DNA of 64,000 nt, from NCBI GenBank assembly GCA_002682825.1, contig NOKP01000008.1:1227595-1291594 (forward strand), read 5' to 3'. Below are positions 1 to 12,100 of the stretch, one piece after another; position 1 is the stretch's first letter, and every line of letters begins with the position of its first letter. The DNA comes from Neonectria sp. B-13 (Eukaryota > Ascomycota > Sordariomycetes > Hypocreales > Nectriaceae). Below the pieces are notes generated by a model, which worked only from the letters and a program-made list of their open reading frames with translations, did not search any database and had not been told where the DNA came from. The translations under genes were made by a program, and so were the position numbers.

Positions 1-1600
1 TGAAGCACTGCACGCGGCTAATGGAATCGCAGACATGTACGTCTGTCGGTATGAGGGGGTCCTGAGATGATGAGTTTCGTAGCGTTTGCAGAAGGTATAT
101 GTCGTGCGCCTGCTCTACAAGGCTCGTGATGCACGAGACAGTGGCGGCATGTCCGGGTCGTTGCTGGGAGCAGTAATTGAGACAGTCGAAGAGCTGGACC
201 ATATGGCGTTGCGACGAGAGAGTCTCGAGACCACTCTCTTCACTGAGCAACGGTGCTGCGTAGACCCGCATCCTGCGTTTCATCAGCATTGTCTTGGGTC
301 ATTGCTAATGAGAGTACGCTGGTACAAGTGAAGACTTCTATCTTCCTTCGAGAAAAAGGATGAAGACATCATCACTCAAGCTCAAAGTCAACTCTACTTA
401 CTTGCGGATTTGTCGCAGCATAAACTCGGCTAACTCGCCGCTGCCGAGCCCGTTCTCTCCGCCCATGGTTTCTAGTCCAGATTGCAACATGTGGAACAAG
501 ACTGGAAAATCTTCAGATCCCGTCACCATCGCCGCTGTTAAGAGGACTAGTATAGCTAACAGCACCGAGTGTCTGGTGGAACGATTATAGCTCCCTAGTT
601 CTTGCCGCTGCTGTAGACCCACGATAGTACGGGCATAGAGGCGATCGGCGTCGGCGTACTTTAGCCGCTTATGGGGCAAGGGTCCGAGGATCGATCCCGT
701 TAAAAGAGCTTGCATGTTATGCTCTTTGAACTCCGTGACGGATAAGTGGAAGGCGGAGACCGAAAGCACCGCATCCAATACCAGACTGTCAGCGTGAGCG
801 ATGGGAAGAACCAAATGCCGCCAGCCGTTGTGAAGGCCATCTATGGCGACCATCTCTTTTGCGATGTGTTCGGAGACTTTAATACAATTAGTTGAATCCC
901 AGGGGTAAAGGAGAAGTTGGTACGAACAGTGTAGAAGTAGGAGCCTTTCCCATGGTGAGCTGGTAGTTGGTGATGGCTGGGAGGGTATATGGTGACTTGA
1001 GCGTAGTTTTTCATTGGCTCTGGAGTCAAAATGAAGAGAATTGACTGACGAAATCGAGAATTTGACATGCTCGTTAAGGGACTGAGCTGCTAAAGAACTC
1101 CTCTGCTTAGCTGATTCTGGGGTTTCCGAAATACATGAGTCTTCCTTCAGGATGTCTACAAATGATACAGGTTGAAGGCTTTCGGGAATTTGTACGTCCA
1201 CATCTATCATTGGACTGCCGCCTTGCGATAGTTCTTGAGAGCCTATCAGTGAATTCAACTTCGTGGGAGTCTCTGTGGAAGTCCTTGAAGCTGTTTTCAG
1301 GTTGAGGTTCCGGATTCGAGGCGATTCCTCACGTCTGCAGATCCGTCAGTTCCGAATGTCCTATAACACCAAGAGCTTCTCGTACTCTTTATGAACCCAG
1401 GGTATTGTCTTGCCTGCCCTATCGCCTCTGGCGGCAATACCATTAATGAAGCGATGACGGGTGCCTAGGCCGCTGCATTGCATATCCCTAGAGGCACATT
1501 TCTGGCATTGAGGAGTAGTCCGGTCGCAGCTTATGCGACGCTGGGAGCACTCGTAGCAGCCTTTGATCTTGGGTCTGTACGGCCGAGGCTTGCGCGGCAT
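1..1600 (-). CDS. Zn2Cys6 (C6 zinc cluster) transcription factor, 3' end outside the window
   Basis: A nuclear fungal DNA-binding regulator. The N-terminus has a complete zinc binuclear cluster, C-x2-C-x6-C-x6-C-x2-C-x6-C (starting CYECSQRRISC), about 15 residues after the chosen ATG at 1600; an upstream in-frame GTG at 1621 is less likely. Provisional model: complement(<1..272, 402..1334, 1386..1600). The introns 273-401 (donor GTAAGT, acceptor CGCAG) and 1335-1385 (weaker donor GTACGA, acceptor CTGCAG) keep the frame open throughout. The second exon carries a helical region (AFHLSVTEFKEHNMQALL, then a GLETMGG stretch) like the fungal-specific transcription factor domain of the PF11951 type. 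It is transcribed divergently from the FAD oxidoreductase at 2511, so a local regulatory role is a reasonable inference. The family is secure; the 5' intron boundary is uncertain and the C-terminus is missing. Confidence 0.85.
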
Positions 1601-1803
1601 CCTGACATGCTCCACAAACACTCAGGAATCGGAAACGGGTTCCTTGATGAATAGTCTGTGGGTTTCTCATGTGAAGAGGGGAAATGGAAACTCGAAAGAG
1701 ACCCAGTGGGGACGTATTTAGGTCACGACTCAAAAGTCGCGAATCTCATGCACGCTGCTAGTCATGTTCTGGGGGAGGCTATTCCCAAAGAGAAAGGTTG
1801 AAT

Positions 1804-2292
1804 GAGACCACCGAGGTCGCCTACTAGCAGCCACAGAAGTACCCGAGTACTAAACCAACCTAGGCCCTCGGCGATTGGAGCTTAGAGCTACGAAGAGGGT
1901 CAAGACTTACCCTTCATCCGATTTTCGGCGTGACAATTGAGAGATGGAATTATCGATATTGGTCGGCGTAGGTCTTGTTCCCCCCATATTCTTGGTGATC
2001 AGAGAGATTTGTGTAGTATGCGGACCTAACCAGATTGATCGTGAAACTTAAACGGTATTCCCGCTAGGGCCTTGGCATGAGTTTCGCTGTGCAGCGATCT
2101 CAGGATAGCTCCGCACAAGCATTTCCGCTACCGGCTTCGAATTCAATAAGATGCATGTATCGCAAGCACTTGCCTGAATCGGGCTTACAAAAAGAGACCA
2201 CCCCATGCTAGTCGATCACTCGACGCCATCACTGTGAGCTGCCCACTTATAGTTCCAGCTTTCCTCAAGTAGGCTTGAAGAATGAGACCACC
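1804..2292. promoter_or_regulatory. Divergent promoter with three copies of GAGACCACC
   Basis: The 910-bp space between the divergent regulator and oxidoreductase genes has three exact direct copies of the 9-mer GAGACCACC at 1804-1812, 2194-2202 and 2284-2292. Two copies sit in the longer context AATGAGACCACC. Spacings are 390 and 90 bp. The copies are seen directly; that they bind a regulator, perhaps the neighbouring zinc-cluster protein, is inference. The motif is not a classical CGG-type zinc-cluster half-site. Confidence 0.4.
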
Positions 2293-2334
2293 AGAGCCTG
2301 TGATAGATGTTAGATATATCTGAGTGTTCAGCAA

Positions 2335-2340
2335 TATAAA
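2335..2340 (+). promoter_or_regulatory. TATA box (TATAAA) for the FAD oxidoreductase
   Basis: TATAAA lies about 170 bp upstream of the ATG at 2511, downstream of the last GAGACCACC copy. Position and orientation suit the oxidoreductase gene; the transcription start is not visible. Confidence 0.4.
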
Positions 2341-2510
2341 TTCAAGATGATTTCACCGATTCAATTCTTGCTAATACTTGTTTCCTCACAACCTGCTTCG
2401 AGTCGAATTGGTAAATTGCAGCCTCTTCGTAGACCTGCAGACTTATTTTCCCCAGCTCTTCAGATATTTCTTTCTCTTCAGATATTTCCTCCTCCCATCC
2501 ACACTCCAGA

Positions 2511-3944
2511 ATGTCTGGCTCACTCGAAGGTGTTTACGAGCCCGGAATCGTTGATCCTGGTGTTCCTGTTGAGAACCCCACGACTCCATTTTGGCTCTCC
2601 TCGCCGCACCCGCTTGCCAACCATCAATCTCCGTGGCCCACCACCCTCGTGGACATTGTCATCATCGGCTCAGGAATTTCGGGCACAAGCATAGCACAAG
2701 CCGTCTTATCGAAACAACCGGAACTCAAAGTCACCCTCATCGATAGCCGGTCATTGTGTTCCGGCGCGACCGCCCGTAATGGCGGACACATCAAGACGAT
2801 GGCATATGCGGTCTGGGAGGACCGTAAGCGGACATTTGGCATCGAAGAGGCCATCAAAATCACCGACTTTGAGCACAGCCACCTCAAGACGATGACGGAT
2901 GTGATCCGTGAGAATTCCCTGGACTGCGATGTGGTCCCGACTGAGGGCGTCGACGCCTACTACGATCAGAAAACATTTGACAAAGCTCTTGCTGCTCTGA
3001 GTGACATGCAGGCACATGCTCCACACATAGCCGATAAGTACAAAGTGCACACGAATCAAAACACTTTGCAACGAGTTATGAAGCTATCCCCACAATGTGT
3101 GGGCGCGATAGTTGTTCCAGCTGCTTCCGTCTGGCCGTACAAAATGGTGACGGGCTTGCTGAGCGGCATGATTGAGGCGGGGAAGTTGAACGTTCAGACA
3201 CACACAACGGTTCGGGGAATCCACGACTCGGGTGATAAAGATTTCGCCCTTGTTCGCACAAGCCGTGGCGACATCAAGGCCACCCATGTTGTACATGCTA
3301 CCAACGGCTGGATGGGACACCTACTGCCAGAGCTGCGGCCCTTCATATCTCCTGTCAGGGGTAATGTTGTGCATTACGGTCCCGTCACAGGAAACGAAAA
3401 GGTTCCCGGCAAGGAAATGGAAAGCGGAACAGGAATGTCACCAATGGGCATCGACAAGAACTTCTCGTTCTGGTTGCGTTATGCGGATAAAGACTACGAC
3501 TACCTCATCCAGCGTGCGCAGGGAGATGTTGTCGTCGGGCGAGCCAATACCGGCCGCAAAGCAACCGGCGATGACAGCCAGACCGACCTGCAGCCCATGG
3601 CGCACCTGCGAGGCTTCCCCGACGAAGCCTTCAAGTGCCCGAGTCGAGGTTCATCGGCGTATATTGAGCACGCCTGGTCCGGAATCCTAGGCTTTACCCA
3701 AGACGCAATGCCGTTCGTGGGACGACTGCCGTTCCCCGGCCGCAGTCACCAGTGGGTGTGTGGCGGTTATCACGGCATCGGGATGGTCAAGGCCTTCAGG
3801 ACAGGTCAGATGGCAGCCATGCTTATTCTCGGGGAGCCTTTGGGTGAATATTATCCTAAGTCGATGCTGGTGACAGATGAGAGGATTACGAGGCTCAGGA
3901 GATCGCTTGATGCGGGCAAAGGCACGGCGAAGGCCAAACTATGA
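2511..3944 (+). CDS. FAD-dependent oxidoreductase, DAO / glycine oxidase-like (amine or amino-acid oxidase type)
   Basis: A single-exon gene for 477 residues, starting at ATG 2511 in the context CCAGAATG. After about 45 N-terminal residues comes the FAD-binding Rossmann fold: VDIVIIGSGISGTS with glycines 53, 55 and 58, and an acidic residue at D78 (LIDSR). The second flavin-contacting segment ATARNGGH (residues 87-93) is typical of the DAO superfamily (PF01266). The C-terminal part has GILGFTQDAMPFVG and GGYHGIGMVKAF, the usual second FAD-contact region. Family members oxidise amines, amino acids or gamma-glutamylputrescine-like substrates; the substrate here cannot be told. There is no signal peptide and no SKL ending (the protein ends KAKL), so the site is probably cytosolic, although a degenerate peroxisomal signal is possible. 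It is divergent from the adjacent zinc-cluster regulator. Confidence 0.92.
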   Translation: MSGSLEGVYEPGIVDPGVPVENPTTPFWLSSPHPLANHQSPWPTTLVDIVIIGSGISGTSIAQAVLSKQPELKVTLIDSRSLCSGATARNGGHIKTMAYAVWEDRKRTFGIEEAIKITDFEHSHLKTMTDVIRENSLDCDVVPTEGVDAYYDQKTFDKALAALSDMQAHAPHIADKYKVHTNQNTLQRVMKLSPQCVGAIVVPAASVWPYKMVTGLLSGMIEAGKLNVQTHTTVRGIHDSGDKDFALVRTSRGDIKATHVVHATNGWMGHLLPELRPFISPVRGNVVHYGPVTGNEKVPGKEMESGTGMSPMGIDKNFSFWLRYADKDYDYLIQRAQGDVVVGRANTGRKATGDDSQTDLQPMAHLRGFPDEAFKCPSRGSSAYIEHAWSGILGFTQDAMPFVGRLPFPGRSHQWVCGGYHGIGMVKAFRTGQMAAMLILGEPLGEYYPKSMLVTDERITRLRRSLDAGKGTAKAKL

Positions 3945-6589
3945 AGTGAACTGATATAGCCGCTTGGACTGATGAGAATAATAATAGGCGACTTCAATTA
4001 TCTCTATGGAATTACTGAAGCGGCATACACTCCTCAATGGAGAGTTCCCTATGATGAAATTTTCTGTCACTGAAGTATTTCCGTAAAGAGAGAGCGAGTT
4101 CTAGTCAGCTGGGGGCATTAATGGTCAAATTATGACTACCCATTTACACAGCGCATGGTAGCACGGATCTCGAGAACTTTTCCAGGCCGTCAACAAGTCT
4201 TAACCAAGCGTTGCTGTTAGGAGACCATAACTTAGTGCATTTTCGCTCCATTCGTTCTTTTCCCAACATACTCTAATAATACCTCCATATAAAAGACGTA
4301 AAAGTAACAGGTACACCCCCCTACGAAGAATCTTTGTCGCAATCTTCCTTCTTCATACTTGCCAGGTAGGATGCATTAGACTCATCGAAGAGAGGAGGAA
4401 CATATGCGATTGAGGTTTAAGATGGGCCTAGAAATCGAGACAGCAGGTCAAAAACCTAGACAAGGACAACCGTTAACTTCCATTTACTTATATCCAAAAC
4501 TCGGATGCGCCTTGCTTTAATGGGCCTCTACCCCATGCTCAAGGCATCACGATCTGTTCCTATCGGGCCCGTAGCTCACATGGTTGGCTCAAATGCCGGA
4601 TATAGTCACTCTGCGACCTCCGAAAGTGCGATGCAGGGGCAGTTCATGTGGATGGATGACCTAACATACCCACACGCCCTTATCCTTAACATTCACGGCA
4701 GCCAAGGTAGTAAAATGGAAGGAATTTCTGTACAGTGCCTCACTATTTCTAAATGTTGGTTAAAGGCCGGGATAGCCACCCAACCCTAATTCTTATGACA
4801 ATAGTAAATTTAGCTTTCCACCACATGTTTATTGTCGTAGAATTGTGCAAGAAATTTGTGTTCCTCATCCTATATTAGGTTATCTCTTGCGTATGGCTAC
4901 ATTGGTAATGTAGGATGTGATTAGCTGCTTCTTTTCGCGTTGATAAAGCTAATGTAAGCGCGAGGACACACAAAAGATTATGACGATACAAGCAAAGTAA
5001 AGATACGGAATATAATCGATCGCCTCACAACACTACTGGAAGGATCTGGCAGCTGACGTGAGCTTCGTAGTCAACCCGCGCGCACTGGATCAGGCCAAGC
5101 TGTTGTGTGCCCGCGGCAGGTCATTCTCAAGTCCCCTGGAGTCGTAGTGAGTTACGTCGCTGCCTGTATCCTTCCGGGGGTGAACGATGCTCTATGGTAA
5201 CTTGGTGACTACTGAGTCCACACTGCAAGCTACTCAAGAACCTAACTATAGCGGTCGCTAAGATCTTTGGCGACATGGAGGGGAACGACTAGTAACTTGA
5301 AGGTTTCACTGCGGGGAAGCACCTGTCACCTTTATCAGCACTGAACCTAGTGACATTGGGTGTGTGTATCTACTTCCCAGATCTGCTCAGATGCAGAGGA
5401 CCAATGAGTCCGCAGATGTGAGTATTCTGACCACGGTATAAAACAGTTCCAGATTTTTTACCTCAGAATACAGTACACAGGCAAGATGTGTGTGTATCCA
5501 CGTGATGATGTTGAGGGAAGATGTCGGCTGTGGGGCCGCGTGCGGCCCCACCACGGCCCCTTCTTTGTTCCTGGCCGGCAATGCCAACTGCCTTGGATTT
5601 CACGCTTGTAGGGTTTGTTGGAGCAAGGAGGGATGATCCGGGTTAATAGTGGGGAGATTGAAGACTCTTGACAGCAATTCTGGAAGTGAGGGGACACGAG
5701 GATGGCAGCAAACACATACCCCGGTCTGGCCAACTTGGATACCCCGTTTCCATAGCTTCCAAGAGTCCCAGCAAGATAGCATAAAGACCGGGGGTTCACC
5801 TCTATTCACTAGGGGCTTTAGCCTCAGAAGGTTCAGTCCGTGAGGTCCTAGTGCTCGAGGTCTTGGTTCTTGAGGTATCAATCCCAAAGGTGAGTAACCA
5901 AAATACAGTCTCATCGCAGGCCATAGGCCATTATTGCTGAACTTGAAGCTCCTATTCAATGACCTCCTCAGCCTATCTCTCCACGAACATGGCAGCCTCG
6001 CCTCGGTGGCCCAGTCGCAATACGAAGTCCTCTTCTACCCCGCGGAATCCGCTGCATCTACGTCAGCTCCCCACTCCGAGTAGATATATGTATGTCCGTG
6101 CAGTCCAGCTTGCAGTGCAATTCGTGGATTGATGGGAGATGTCTGAGCATCTCCCTCGACGTCATCCTGACCTCTTGGCAATTGGTGTTTTCGCCTCTTA
6201 CAAACTTCGTGTTGGTCGCTACGGAGTACCAAGGCAGAAATTGATCATTTTTTAGTTAGGAGCAGGTAAACTATTCACTGGCGAAGGCACAGAAAAGTCT
6301 CCGTGCCTCCGTCCGCTTTGATCTTGCTCCAGTTTTGACAGTCCCAACATGTACAGCTGGCTCATCGGAAATGGTGGTCAACACGGTCAGACGTAAGAAC
6401 TGGTCCGTGCAATGGGCAAGACTCGTGATTGGCTCAATTGAAATAAAATGGGGCAGGTGGGGCCGTCCCGGAAGTCAAACCTTATGTCTCGATTTGGGAT
6501 ATCTCGTCCTGTCTGGAGTTCGCCCTCATCTACCGGTCTATCTTGATATTCTTACACAAACGCCACCATTCCAACGATCAAAACCTCGT
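3945..6589. other. 2.6-kb stretch with no recognisable gene
   Basis: Only short open frames with no recognisable domain occur here. The longest starting with ATG is a 94-codon frame at 4505-4789 (plus), which lacks a visible promoter or known motif. A frame on the minus strand at 5458-5959 is repeat-like rather than gene-like. A strong GC hairpin lies at 5530-5551. The last few hundred bases are the 3' flank of the phosphate carrier gene. Confidence 0.5.
5530..5551. repeat. Perfect 10-bp GC-rich hairpin, 2-nt loop
   Basis: The arms GTGGGGCCGC and GCGGCCCCAC flank the dinucleotide GT. It lies in a stretch without genes; its role is unknown. Confidence 0.6.
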
Positions 6590-7782
6590 TCAAGCAGAGA
6601 TTTCCACTCCGCCTACCGCACCGAAGGCCTTTTTAAGATCGCCTTTTTCCTGTTAGTTTGGAGCATTGCGTGGTGTTGAATGGATGTAAACTTACCGTAG
6701 ATGGCGAACTGTCCGGCAGTGAGAGTTCCCACCATGAATAGACGGGCACCAATACCGGTGTAAGAACCACGGAGACCGAGCTCCTTGGCAATCTTGATGA
6801 GACGGGAGGTGGTTCCCTCACCGGGCAGACCCTTGGTCTTGTTGATCTTGGAGAGCATGGTGTCGGCAGGCTGAGACACAAGGGCGGCAGCGAAACCGGC
6901 CATGAGACCGGATCCCAGGTTGACAACGGTCTGCATGCCGTCGGACAGGTCCTTCTTGGGAAAAACCTTGAAGGCGGTCTCGGAGACCTTCTCGAAGACG
7001 ACGAACTTGGCCATGGTGTAAGGGATCCTAGCGAGCAGTGTCAGGACAAAATTTGGAGATACAAGTGCGGGAAAAGGAACTCACTGCTTGAACAGGATGG
7101 GGCCGAAACCAGCGTAGAAAGCACCGATACCCTCGTTCTTCAGCATCTTGCTAAAGCCACCGATGAGGCCATTGGCGTAGGTGGGCTCCGAGACAAGACG
7201 GATACGGGTGGCCTCAAGGGGGCACAGGGCGATGTCGGCGAAGAACTCGGCGGTGGCAGACGAGGCGAGGTAGACAGCGGTGCGGTTTTGCGAGGCAGTC
7301 TCGTAGCCGAGGTAGTTGATCCACTGCGACTTGAAGAGCTCGTATCCTCCGAACTTGAAAGCACCCTGGAGGAAGTAACCGGCGAAGGTAGGGCCGGCTC
7401 CGGTGAGGAGGGCACCAGCACCCTCGTTCTGGATGACCTGTCGGAAGGCGGGGATCATGCCCTTGTTGTAGGTCTGGGGGTCGAGCTGGATACGGGTCTT
7501 GATGCTGTAGACGGAGGGAGGCGGTTAGCATTGTTCTGGCGGAGCCGCCGGGGCCGAACCCGGAAGAAACTCGGAGTCGCGACGGAGGCAATTGACGATG
7601 CGGCTTGGCAGAAAAGATCAAGAAAAAACATACACATCGACGGGAGTGAGACCGCCGTGGGTGACAGAGCAGCAGATGGCACCGGAGAGGGCGAATCGCG
7701 AGTAGAGGGCGAGGCCCGAGAGCTTCGGGGGGGCGGCGACATCGACCTTGGTCGCGCCGGCGATGGGAGCAGCGGCAGCCAT
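6590..7782 (-). CDS. mir1: Mitochondrial phosphate carrier (Mir1/Pic family)
   Basis: An inner-membrane carrier that imports phosphate into mitochondria for ATP synthesis. Spliced model: complement(6590..6642, 6696..7027, 7085..7504, 7634..7782), 954 nt, 317 residues. All three introns (53, 57 and 129 nt) have good donors (GTAAGT, GTGAGT, GTATGT) and keep the frame. The three carrier signatures are present in order: [28 protein letters not shown] and [14 protein letters not shown], one per repeat of about 100 residues; the glycine-rich loops [12 protein letters not shown] and [12 protein letters not shown] fit the family. The short last exon supplies the ending [16 protein letters not shown]. 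The start is the ATG at 7782; an in-frame TTG six codons upstream was rejected. Length is normal. Only the precise orthologue name is less certain. Confidence 0.95.
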
Positions 7783-9100
7783 TGTGAAGAAAGAAGGCAA
7801 TCGAACAAAGGACTGAGTGGAGGGAGGTCTCGAATTGAGGGGATTCGGACTTGTTGGCGACAGAAGGTCGGAGAGGTGTGAGAGAAAGAAAAAAAAAGGG
7901 TTTTCGATTTCTGGAGGTGAGCCCTTTTCCTACTCGGGCCGGGGCGGTTTTGCGAGCGCAGGGAAAAATATTGGCTCCTGGGCGGTCGGGAATACTCGGA
8001 TAATCGGCGCCGGGCGCCGCACGGACCGGGCCAAGGGGAATAATATGGGCGAGAAACGTAACTGAGCACACAATCAAAGCAAGGCAGGCTGTTGACACGC
8101 TGCACTAGCAACGCATCAACGGGGAACCGGGGTTGTTACAGAGCGGCATCTCTGTGTCTGGGCCGGCGGGATTGGCACCGAGACCGCCTTTCTTTTGCTT
8201 TTTCCTTTTGCGCGGCTTCTCACTGGCCGAGAAGGTGGATGACAGCACCGGATTGTTGGCGAGGCTGCGGACTCCTAAATGCGCCGTTGGTGTTGATGGT
8301 CTCGTCGTTATCATGGCTTGTCGATAACGCCTCGTCCACTTCCATCCTTCCCTTCTCTAGCTCCCGGTATCTCCCCCACCATAAGTATCCGACGCATGCC
8401 CGTCCTAATCGCCCCTCAGCTCGCTCTCCATTTCCCTTCCGCCGTCACCACGACACTACTGCGATGTGTGTTTGCTGACTAGTTGCGTCCATTGTAAAGC
8501 CGCTGACCCAAGTTAATTAACTAACAAGTCCTGATCGATTTGGAGCCAAGAAAAGAAAGGAAAAATCCGACTTTGAGCCAAAACCTGTTATCCGGCTACT
8601 TCCTCGGCACGGGTCCACCTCCCACCAACCAGTGGCCAACGTGCGTCTCTGGTTGGCTGGCTCGGTTTTGTTGCTCCGGCTTGGTTGGTTGCCGCAGACA
8701 CGCGGGACTGTACCAAGTATTTACGACCAAAATTGGTGATTTCTCGGGTTCTCTCCCGATAACGACAATTGCCTCTCCACTTGGCCTCCACTGTGAGAGA
8801 CATGACTTAATCCGACGACATGGTTTATTCCAAACTGTTGTCATTCATTCCTGATATCTGTGTTTGTAGGTCATCAATTTATTCACTCAAAATCAGCCAC
8901 TTTCCTGTCCCGCTGCGAAATGTAACCCACTTTGCCCCGCCAATCTCAGATCATCGCAGATTCCGCCCCTGCAGCTCCCGCAATTGACCAACAGAAGCTC
9001 TCCAACATTGCCGGGAATCCCAGCCCATCACGTCAGCATCCATCTGTACATATACCATCTACTACGCATTATATGTAGACCAGTAGTCTCAGAACGAGTC
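7783..9100. other. Promoter of the phosphate carrier and 3' flank of the NACHT-ankyrin gene
   Basis: 1.3 kb without a supported gene. Open frames at 7817-8478 have no domain and overlap what should be the 5' leader and promoter of the carrier gene. The part nearest 9100 should hold the terminator of the receptor gene; no clear signal was singled out. Confidence 0.5.
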
Positions 9101-12100
9101 TTACCCTGCCTTGGAAACCTCTCGCTCAAACATGGCCAGAACTTCCTTATTGCCATAGACCGCTGCCAAATCCAGACTCGTCCTCCCCTCAACATCCTCA
9201 ATCAGCGGATCAACTCTGGCCATGATTTGTTTGAAGAGGATGCCATGACCGCTCGCCATAAAATGCAACGCCGTCCTCCCCTCGTCATCCCTCGCCTGCC
9301 AGTCCACCCCCAGTTCGTCTAGTAGTGCCATCGCAGTCTCCAAATTGTACGAGGCCATGCCACTCAATCGACGCTTGCGTGCAGACTCGGGGAAGAGGAA
9401 GTGTACCGGTGTCTGCCCTGCCTTGTTCCGGGTATTCACATCAACACCCAATCCCACGATACGTCTAAATAGTGCCTGCGTATACTTAGCAAGAAACTCT
9501 GACAGACCTCCCGCAATCCCACAGGCAATATAGTGCAGCAAGTTGTTTCCACAGCCGTCTACCACGGCTACGTCCGCCCCATGACAGAGAAGATGGTCCA
9601 TCCACGCGGATTCCGTATCTCCGCGCATTATACACTGAGCAGAGATCAAAGCCCAGACGCTATAATGCAAGGGGTAGTATCCAAAGCCATCAGCCTCGTT
9701 GATAAGGCTGGGAATGACGCTCTCAAGATCGTTGAGCAAGGAGAGTTTGTCCTGATCTGCCATCATACTTCCCAACAAGTGGTGTAGCGCATTTCTGCCG
9801 CAGCTGTCCACGGCAACTAGATCGACTCCTCGCTCAAGTAATGGCCTGAGATAGGGAATCTTCTGCTGATCTTCGGTTTCGGCTGGACCTGTATATCTTC
9901 TTTTGCAAGCTGCAAGAAAAGGTGTCCTTCCAAAAGAGTCCCGGTATTCTAAATCAAGACCTGGAAAGTCCAGAAATGGTTCGTAGTGGTGCTGTTTGCT
10001 CAACGCCTCATGAAAGACTGTAAACTCCGCGATACGGGACTGGTATGGCTTCGCCGATTGCTCAGTGTTGATTTGATCATCTTTCCAAAGCTTGCGGGCA
10101 AGGAGATGTGGCAGCCCAGGGAGACCCAATAGAGACGGGGGCTCGGGTGAAGTATTCTCGCGCTCAACACTCGTGTCGTAGGGGCTCATGCCAGCGGCTA
10201 GAAGAACCCTCATGGCCTTCATCCGGACTGAATGATCTTGGACGAATGGGGATATCTCAAAATAACTGTTGCGAGATATCATGAGCAATGGATGGGTCTG
10301 GAGGTCCCTGGAGGAAAGGTCCGTCTCAGATAGATCCTTCGAGCTTCGACTGAACGACTTAATCATGTCCGAGGCCCCTTCGGCTGATAAGAGTATTTCC
10401 AACACGGCCAAGTTGGGCGGGCGAAGAGCTTCCTGAATTGCCGTCGCGCTGACCCTCGCGCCGTGCCTGATGAGAAGCTTCACAAGGTCTACATCGCCGC
10501 CAGCTTTGGCGAGGCAGGTTAATCCTCTGTCGTCGACCGCATTGACGTCGGCACCAAGCGACACCAAAGCCTTCGCTGCATCTTTCCCCATTAAATTCCG
10601 ACTTCGATCCCAATGTTGCGATCCACCCTGCTGCAAGGCCAAATGGAGGGGTGTCTCTCCGGCCTTGTCGCGAGCCTCCATGTCTGCCCCTCGCGACACC
10701 AGATATGGAATTCCTTGGGCAAAGTGCCACCAAGAAATTGGTCTTGCGAGTCGGTGAAGTGGCATGTCGCCCAGCTCGTCTGGCCCTCTGTGTGTTAAGT
10801 CACGGGCATTGACACTGGCGCCCTTCTTCTCTACCAGGACACGAAGCACATCCATGTTTGGGAGAGCACGTTGGCAGGCTACTACCACCAGGGGATCAAT
10901 GCGATCCCTCAGTAGGTCCTGGAGGCCATCTGGTTGAGCCCACTCCGGGTTGTCAAACTTTTCAACCTGATCGGGAGTGCAACACTCATCCAATACGTCG
11001 GCCAGACCAGACTCGACAAACACTTGAAGGACTGGCTTCCGGTGGGTTCCAGCCTGCGTGAAGTCTGCCCCCGCCCTGTAGAGCTCCTTGATCAAAGAGT
11101 ACTGACGCTCGATAAGAAAATGTTTCACGGCTTCCCAGTTTGCTTCTCCAACTTTGACAGGGTTTGTCTCACGAAGGATTCTCGTGTCGGACTGCCGGCG
11201 AGCCTTGGCCATCAAGATAGGACGATACAAAGAATCGGGGATTTCCGCTCCTGGAACTTTCTCATGTAGGCTGAAGAGCAGGTCCGTGACATACTCGTTT
11301 CGATGTTTCCCCGCATGGCCCATCGCCTCTAGGATAGCCTTGGTGCCCCATTGGGATTCCACGGACAGGTTACCTCCGGCTTTCAAGAGCATTTGAATGA
11401 TTTCTTCACATCGAACAGTATGGTGGATGGAATTGTAGATCACGCTTGATGGATGGACATCGTCCTCGTACTCATCATTCGGTCGACTGGTGTCGTTGAT
11501 TGTCAGTCCAGCCGTGGTCGCATCGGAACGGTCGAATGCCGCAGATCCCCACAGGAGTTGTTCCTGGCCGAAAAAGGCGCATTGGAAAATAGGAGGAAGC
11601 CATGGCTCTCCGCGGTTAATGTTGTATGATCCGGTGAAGCTGGGTTTGGCTTCTGCACCCGCCTCGAGGAGAAACGCCACAGACTCTGGCCGTCCCGAGC
11701 GGCACGCATAGTGCAGTGGGGTGTACTCGCTGATGTCCTTCTGGTTCACCGATTCAGCAGCTCGTGATGGATCTAAGCGCTTCATATGGTGAAGAACCCG
11801 GCCGAGAATGTTGCTTTTCCTGCACCTCGACGCGATGTGGAGAGCATTCATTCCTTCTCTCGTCGAGACAAAAGGATTAGCTCCTTTGCGTAGCAGAATA
11901 TCCACGGCATAGTCGGCGTGCGAAGCAGCGTAGTGGATGGGGCTGAAGCCTTTTAGATCCTCCCCGTCGACAACTTTGGTATTTTCCAAGAGCACATCCA
12001 GGAATGCGCATGTGTAAGTTCTCGAGCTCGTGAGTCGCACTTGACACGCGAGGTGTAAAGGTGTTTGCCCAATAACATTGGGCTGATCAATGTCCAGTCC

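Noticed and set aside
7214..8111. Long open frames (up to 294 codons on the minus strand, 197 on the plus) overlapping the phosphate carrier
   Set aside because: Alternative frames of a GC-rich, spliced carrier gene. Protein-like sequence and family motifs are only in the spliced carrier frame.
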